From an uncultured Erysipelotrichaceae bacterium (GTDB lineage: Bacteria; Bacillota_I; Bacilli_A; RF39; UBA660), in contig CACZQV010000075.1 of the NCBI GenBank assembly GCA_902783435.1, positions 1-10,231 of the forward strand: a stretch of 10,231 nucleotides of DNA, in the 5' to 3' direction. This document shows, in pieces, positions 6,160 to 10,231 of the stretch. How positions within the stretch are numbered: position 1 is the stretch's first letter; every line of letters starts with the position of its first letter. A program made the position numbers and the translations under genes. Under the pieces are notes generated by a model. It worked only from the letters and a program-made list of their open reading frames with translations, was not told the origin of the DNA and searched no databases.

Positions 6160-6187
6160 TACATAAGAAATATGTATTTTTATTATA
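6160..6187 (-). promoter_or_regulatory. LysR promoter -10 box and candidate operator dyad
   Basis: On the minus strand, TATAAT is at 6187-6182, with TTGATT (6209-6204) 16 bases upstream as -35. Just downstream, at the predicted start of transcription, is the dyad TACATA (6160-6165), five bases, TATGTA (6171-6176). Its centre is about 45 bases before the predicted start of the divergent gene. The position suits autorepression plus activation, but the strict LysR T-N11-A form is not met symmetrically. Confidence 0.5.
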
Positions 6188-6200
6188 ACAAATTTTCTCA

Positions 6201-6237
6201 TATAATCAAATTAGAAAGCAAATGCTTTCAAAGGAGG
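6201..6237 (+). promoter_or_regulatory. Promoter, leader hairpin and SD of the 6242 gene
   Basis: TATAAT (6201-6206) has no good -35, as expected for an activated promoter. The transcript would start near 6213, exactly where a hairpin begins: GAAAGC (6214-6219) pairs with GCTTTC (6224-6229) around AAAT. AAGGAGG (6231-6237) follows two bases later, four bases before the ATG. The 5'-terminal hairpin could stabilise the mRNA or modulate ribosome access. Confidence 0.55.
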
Positions 6238-6241
6238 ATTT

Positions 6242-6793
6242 ATGAAACAAGAAAAAAACACATTAAAATTTGCTAATACATCGAAAGGAATAGTTGCGAC
6301 TTTAGCAGAAGAAATAGCTAATAATGAAACAATTACCTGTTTTGGAATTTATTGGGATGACTGTGATGATATGAGTTCAATAGGTTTAGATATAGTAGAT
6401 GAAATGATGAAACAAGGAAAAATTAAAGGTTCCACATATATTGAAGTTATGTCTACAGAATTTGGAGTAAAGCATATAGAATTATCTAATAAAGATTTTG
6501 AAGATATAGGATATGAATATACAAAAGTAGATGATGAAAAAACAAAAGAAGTAACTAGAAAATATCTAAAATATATTGATAAAAGAAACATAGATGAATA
6601 TGATAATATAATATGTGTAATAAAGGATGATCCATATTATTCTAATTCAGGTAATAATTTTGTTACTACTTCAGTAATAGTAAATTCTAAAAACAATGAT
6701 TCTTTCATAGTTAATGTAGGATTACCACAAGAACATGATTTTACAAAAAGAGATGAAAACGAAGAAAAAATAATGCAAAAAATAAAAAACTAA
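6242..6793 (+). CDS. Unknown 183-aa acidic protein, likely LysR target
   Basis: I do not recognise this protein. It is soluble and acidic, with a Thr/Ala-rich N-terminal helix (about 10-28), a beta segment ending in the unusual acidic run YWDDCDDM (about 38-45), a helix (48-60), and a second beta-rich region with DDPYYSNSGNNFVTTSVIV around residues 136-154. No signal peptide or membrane helix is present. The SD AAGGAGG is strong and well placed. Divergence from a LysR gene across a shared regulatory region is the classic layout of a LysR target, so expression is probably controlled by that regulator and its ligand. The protein does not look like a transporter, a dehydrogenase or another usual LysR target, so the pathway cannot be guessed. 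It shares its terminator with the convergent gene at 6802. Confidence 0.82.
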   Translation: MKQEKNTLKFANTSKGIVATLAEEIANNETITCFGIYWDDCDDMSSIGLDIVDEMMKQGKIKGSTYIEVMSTEFGVKHIELSNKDFEDIGYEYTKVDDEKTKEVTRKYLKYIDKRNIDEYDNIICVIKDDPYYSNSGNNFVTTSVIVNSKNNDSFIVNVGLPQEHDFTKRDENEEKIMQKIKN

Positions 6794-6811
6794 TCAAATG
6801 ATTAGTTTTTT
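6784..6811. terminator. Shared terminator in which two stop codons pair
   Basis: The arms 6784-6795 and 6800-6811 form a perfect 12-bp stem (AAAAAACTAATC in the left arm) with loop AAAT. The TAA of the plus gene (6791-6793) base-pairs with the complement of the TAA of the minus gene (6802-6804). Confidence 0.9.
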
Positions 6812-7389
6812 ACTTTTTGAATAGGTAATACAACACCAGTACCTTTTTCTGATTCAGCAAAAATTGCATATATATTATCAATATTTAAATAAGGTACTAA
6901 TTTAAAACTAGCATTTCTTCCTAAGAAACTATTACTACAATCAAATAATTTAACACTATATGAAGATACAATAGAACCGTCATCACTAGTTATATCATAG
7001 ACATTTTCTCTAAAAGATTGAACTTTTTCAATTTTACCAATATCTATTTTATCAGCATTAATTATATTATTATATGAATTTAATAGTTTTAAAAGGATAA
7101 CATTGTCAAATGTCTTTTTACCAGCTTTTAAAGTTTCTCTACGATTTGGTGTTAAAATTTCATCACTATTTAATTTAAACACTGAACAATAATCAGATAA
7201 TAATAATTTTTCACCTTCAACATATCCATAATATGGATTACCTTTAACAGTCTCATATTTTAATAAAGCTTTTCTCGCAGTTTCTAAATAAGTCTTATAA
7301 CACAACTTGTCTAAATACTCATCTAATTTATCATATTTTCCATCTTTTAATAGTTTCTTTAACTTGTCATAATCACTATATGCTAACAC
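6802..7389 (-). CDS. Unknown 195-aa protein with a GTG start
   Basis: I do not recognise this protein. Residues 1-45 look helical, with regularly spaced Leu, Lys and Asp. The middle (about 75-120) is helical and basic, and the C-terminal part (about 125-195) alternates short beta segments and turns, as in a small beta domain. No signal peptide, membrane helix or catalytic motif is visible. The start is GTG, at 7389-7387, seven bases after GGGAGG (7402-7397). No in-frame ATG exists anywhere in the gene, so GTG is the only reasonable start and the protein has no internal Met. The gene is divergent from the HAD gene and convergent with the LysR-linked gene. The promoter, SD and terminator make the gene credible. 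Confidence 0.8.
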   Translation of the reverse strand: MLAYSDYDKLKKLLKDGKYDKLDEYLDKLCYKTYLETARKALLKYETVKGNPYYGYVEGEKLLLSDYCSVFKLNSDEILTPNRRETLKAGKKTFDNVILLKLLNSYNNIINADKIDIGKIEKVQSFRENVYDITSDDGSIVSSYSVKLFDCSNSFLGRNASFKLVPYLNIDNIYAIFAESEKGTGVVLPIQKVKN

Positions 7390-7411
7390 AATATAACCTC
7401 CCTGTATGAAT

Positions 7412-7439
7412 ATAATAACATAAATTTTTAACTAATCAA
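7412..7439 (-). promoter_or_regulatory. Promoter of the GTG-start gene
   Basis: On the minus strand, TTGATT (7439-7434), a 16-base spacer and TATTAT (7417-7412) with TGT just upstream (7420-7418) make an extended -10 promoter. It is back to back with the HAD gene promoter and lies partly in one arm of an inverted repeat. Confidence 0.65.
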
Positions 7440-7451
7440 TATTTATGTTAT
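7415..7451. repeat. 11-bp perfect inverted repeat between divergent promoters
   Basis: ATAACATAAAT (7415-7425) and ATTTATGTTAT (7441-7451) are exact inverse complements with a 15-base gap. Each arm overlaps the extended -10 of the outward-facing promoter, so the layout is symmetric. It could bind a regulator of both genes, or simply reflect two copies of one promoter sequence. Confidence 0.75.
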
Positions 7452-7466
7452 AATTTATATGGTGAT
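7447..7466 (+). promoter_or_regulatory. Extended -10 promoter and SD of the HAD gene
   Basis: TGT-TATAAT occupies 7446-7454 and GGTGAT 7461-7466, three bases before the ATG. Transcription is predicted to start at about 7461, the first base of the SD, as at 127. Positions 7442-7472 match 108-138 at 28 of 31 bases. Confidence 0.7.
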
Positions 7467-7469
7467 AAT

Positions 7470-7949
7470 ATGAGTAAAATAAAAGAAATATTAAATGATA
7501 ATAAAAGTATTATAGCTTTTGATGTAGATGGAGTACTTGCTCCATTAGAATATGGTGAATATAACCATTATTATGCTAATGATGAAGAGTGGGCAGAAGA
7601 AATAGAAAGAGGTACTGACTTTTATGATGATGTAAGAGTAGTTAAAACCATGAAAGATTTTATAGATACAAAAGATATTAATAATATCTATGTAATTACA
7701 AAAGCTATGAATGAAAAAGAATTTGAATGTAAAATAAGATTTTTAACTAAAAACTATGGTATTTTAAAAGATAATTGTTATATGGTTTATAAAGATAATG
7801 AGAAATTAGATAAGTTAAATGAAATTAAAAAAATAATTAATGTAGAAGATAAATATATAGTAATGGTAGAAGATACAGTTAGTATTTTAAATCATATTAT
7901 GGAAAATTCTAATTATACTACAGTCCATATATCTACTTTTATGAAATAG
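7470..7949 (+). CDS. HAD-superfamily phosphatase
   Basis: This 159-residue protein has the haloacid dehalogenase motifs in order. Motif I is F17-D-V-D-G-V-L23, with nucleophile Asp18 and acid/base Asp20. Motif II is Thr77 in VITKA. Motif III is a Lys in the region 108-121, and motif IV is MVEDT with Glu134/Asp135 for Mg. These enzymes hydrolyse phosphate esters through an aspartyl-phosphate. The short insertion between motifs I and II (about 25-60) is the small cap that selects substrate. The size and the motif I sequence resemble the deoxyribonucleotidase-like (NT5C) HAD proteins, but the substrate is not certain. Motif IV has a Glu-Asp pair where Asp-Asp or GDxxxD is more usual. The protein is cytoplasmic. 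The gene is monocistronic, with its own promoter and terminator. Confidence 0.85.
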   Translation: MSKIKEILNDNKSIIAFDVDGVLAPLEYGEYNHYYANDEEWAEEIERGTDFYDDVRVVKTMKDFIDTKDINNIYVITKAMNEKEFECKIRFLTKNYGILKDNCYMVYKDNEKLDKLNEIKKIINVEDKYIVMVEDTVSILNHIMENSNYTTVHISTFMK

Positions 7950-7964
7950 TTTACATATATTAAT

Positions 7965-7993
7965 AAAAAAACTATTGTTTAATAGTTTTTTTT
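7965..7993 (+). terminator. Intrinsic terminator after the HAD gene
   Basis: The arms 7965-7976 and 7981-7992 (core ACTATT and AATAGT) form a 12-bp stem around GTTT. The T run reaches 7993, where the next promoter's TG begins. Confidence 0.88.
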
Positions 7994-8017
7994 GTTATAA
8001 TTAAAATAGTGGAGGAG
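7993..8017 (+). promoter_or_regulatory. Promoter and SD of the flavodoxin operon
   Basis: TGT-TATAAT (7993-8001) overlaps the last T of the preceding terminator. GGAGGAG (8011-8017) precedes the ATG by four bases. The predicted leader is about 14 bases. Confidence 0.7.
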
Positions 8018-8021
8018 TTTT

Positions 8022-8522
8022 ATGAAGAGTCTTGTTATTTATTTTAGTAGAGCAGATGAGAATTTTTCAGTTGGTTATATTACTAAAGGTAATACTGAAG
8101 TAATAGCTGAATATATTAAAGAATTTACTGATGCGGATTTATTTAAAGTAGAAAGAAAAACACCTTATGCTAGAGATTATGATACATGTCTAAAAGAAAC
8201 GAAAGAAGAAAAAGAACAAAACGAACGTCCAGAATTAATTAATACATTGAATTCTATAGATGGATATGATACCATTTATATTGGTTCACCAATATATTGG
8301 GGTACTATGCCACAACCAATGTTTACACAACTTGAAAAACTTAACTTTGAAGGTAAAAATGTCAAAGTGTTTACTACACATGAAGGTAATGGTATTGGTA
8401 ATGTATTAAATGATGTAAAAAGTATTTGCTATAATGCCAATGTAAGTGATAACGCTTTAGCTATCTTTGGTCATGAAGTAAATGAAAAACGTGAAGAAGT
8501 AAGAAATTGGTTAAATAGTTAG
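8022..8522 (+). CDS. Flavodoxin
   Basis: This 166-residue protein has the flavodoxin-like fold. The N-terminal strand is LVIYFSRA (4-11), followed by the FMN-phosphate loop ending KGNTEVIA (about 22-29), where KGNT replaces the classical TGNT. SPIYWGTMPQPM (about 89-100) is the loop whose aromatic residues stack on the flavin. TTHEGNGIGN (about 118-127) is the third FMN contact, as in the flavodoxin_4 group. Flavodoxins carry electrons between cytoplasmic redox enzymes through bound FMN; some relatives act as NAD(P)H-dependent reductases. The gene is complete and of normal length. It is first in a two-gene operon; its TAG stop overlaps the SD of the next gene, so the two are probably translated together. 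The redox partner is not visible here. Confidence 0.92.
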   Translation: MKSLVIYFSRADENFSVGYITKGNTEVIAEYIKEFTDADLFKVERKTPYARDYDTCLKETKEEKEQNERPELINTLNSIDGYDTIYIGSPIYWGTMPQPMFTQLEKLNFEGKNVKVFTTHEGNGIGNVLNDVKSICYNANVSDNALAIFGHEVNEKREEVRNWLNS

Positions 8523-8532
8523 GAGAAGTAAT

Positions 8533-8778
8533 ATGAACATAGAAAAAGAAATTAAAAAAATTCAAGAACGAAATAAAAGAGTAGAAAAAGATAAAGCATG
8601 GGAAACTAGTTGGACTAGAAGAATATGTATTATGGTATTAACTTATATAGTAGTTATATGTTATTCATATATTATAAGAAAATATGATGAAATACTATTA
8701 AGTTCATTAGTACCAGTAATTGGTTTTACTTTATCAACTTTATCATTAAAATTAGTAAGAAAGATATGGGAAAGATAG
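8533..8778 (+). CDS. Small conserved two-helix membrane protein
   Basis: This 81-residue protein has a charged N-terminal helix (1-28), a KAWETSWTRR motif (21-30) and two membrane segments, about 31-48 and 54-74, joined by a very short polar turn. The C-terminus is basic (KIWER). Both ends should face the cytoplasm. The arrangement, with N-R-V-E-x-D-K-A-W-E-T-S-x-T-R, then LTY, then LVP...GF.LSTL, matches from memory a widespread family of roughly 80-residue bacterial membrane proteins without assigned function. The SD AGGAGA (8521-8526) begins inside the flavodoxin stop codon and is six bases before the ATG. Co-transcription suggests a membrane-linked role with the flavodoxin, but this could be chance. 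The stop lies in the terminator stem. Confidence 0.85.
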   Translation: MNIEKEIKKIQERNKRVEKDKAWETSWTRRICIMVLTYIVVICYSYIIRKYDEILLSSLVPVIGFTLSTLSLKLVRKIWER

Positions 8779-8797
8779 GATGTTTCTATCTTTTTTT
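8771..8797 (+). terminator. Terminator of the flavodoxin operon
   Basis: AAAGATAG (8771-8778) pairs with CTATCTTT (8786-8793), and two more pairs close a short loop. A T run to 8797 follows. The left arm ends with the TAG stop (8776-8778). Confidence 0.85.
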
Positions 8798-8806
8798 ATG
8801 TCTTTT

Positions 8807-10096
<1,290 letters not shown>

Positions 10097-10127
10097 TTGA
10101 TTTTCTAATTTTTAATAATTAAATTTA

Positions 10128-10156
10128 TTGATACTGAAAATAATTTATTGTAAAAT
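10128..10156 (+). promoter_or_regulatory. Promoter of tRNA-Gln
   Basis: TTGATA (10128-10133) and TAAAAT (10151-10156) are 17 bases apart, each 5 of 6 to consensus. Transcription would start near 10163, five bases before the tRNA. Confidence 0.75.
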
Positions 10157-10167
10157 AAAAATGGTAT

Positions 10168-10231
10168 TGCCCCATAGCCAAGCGGTAAGGCAGTGGACTC
10201 TGACTCCATCACGCGTTAGTTCGAATCTAAC
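10168..10231 (+). tRNA. tRNA-Gln(CUG), 3' end cut by the window
   Basis: The acceptor TGCCCCA (10168-10174) begins with the U typical of tRNA-Gln. It is followed by TA and a D arm, GCC AAGCGGTAA GGC (10177-10191). The anticodon stem GTGGA (10193-10197) pairs with TCCAT (10205-10209) around CTCTGAC, so the anticodon is CTG (10200-10202). The T arm is visible up to CTAAC at 10231; about 11 bases including CCA lie beyond the window. Confidence 0.9.

Noticed and set aside
6349..6591. Antisense open frame of 80 codons inside the 183-aa gene
   Set aside because: No SD; it is a shadow of a gene that has a strong SD, promoter and terminator.

Overview
The window looks like chromosome from a very AT-rich Gram-positive-type bacterium, about a quarter G+C by eye. 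I infer a member of Bacilli close to the Mollicutes or Erysipelotrichia, because of the extreme A+T content, AGGAGG-type ribosome binding sites, CCA-encoded tRNAs and lipoproteins that lack any outer-membrane context. Trp is always TGG, no gene needs TGA to be read as sense, and all 13 genes stop at TAA (8) or TAG (5), so the standard bacterial code fits. I cannot name the species.

Layout. Bases 1-80 hold only the 3' part of a tRNA-Arg(CCU), whose 5' half is replaced by unrelated AT-rich sequence; this is the expected signature of an attachment site at the edge of an integrated element lying to the left. Next come an unknown 180-aa protein (136-678, +), two divergent lipoproteins (696-1229, - and 1332-1922, +), a putative HExxH metallopeptidase (2003-2893, +), a ClpX-like AAA+ unfoldase with a non-ClpX N-terminus (2954-4642, +) and an unknown 136-aa protein convergent with it (4639-5049, -). 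The middle holds tRNA-Met(CAU) (5154-5230), a LysR regulator (5258-6139, -) and its divergent unknown neighbour (6242-6793, +), then an unknown protein with a GTG start (6802-7389, -). The right part holds a HAD-family phosphatase (7470-7949, +), a flavodoxin and small two-helix membrane protein operon (8022-8778, +), adenylosuccinate synthetase purA (8834-10096, +) and a tRNA-Gln(CUG) cut by the window edge (10168-10231).

Architecture. Almost every gene is its own transcription unit. Most have an extended -10 box (TGn-TATAAT or close) only 15-30 bases before the start codon and an AT-rich hairpin terminator that contains or touches the stop codon. Convergent pairs share one symmetric terminator. 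The only clear operon is flavodoxin plus membrane protein.

I see no complete defence system, CRISPR array, insertion sequence or integrase. The best leads are the tRNA-Arg remnant, the ClpX-like ATPase that keeps the GYVG pore loop and IGF ClpP-docking motif but has a replaced N-terminal domain, the internally duplicated lipoprotein, the LysR-controlled orphan gene with its leader hairpin, and a 31-base promoter plus ribosome-binding-site cassette present twice.
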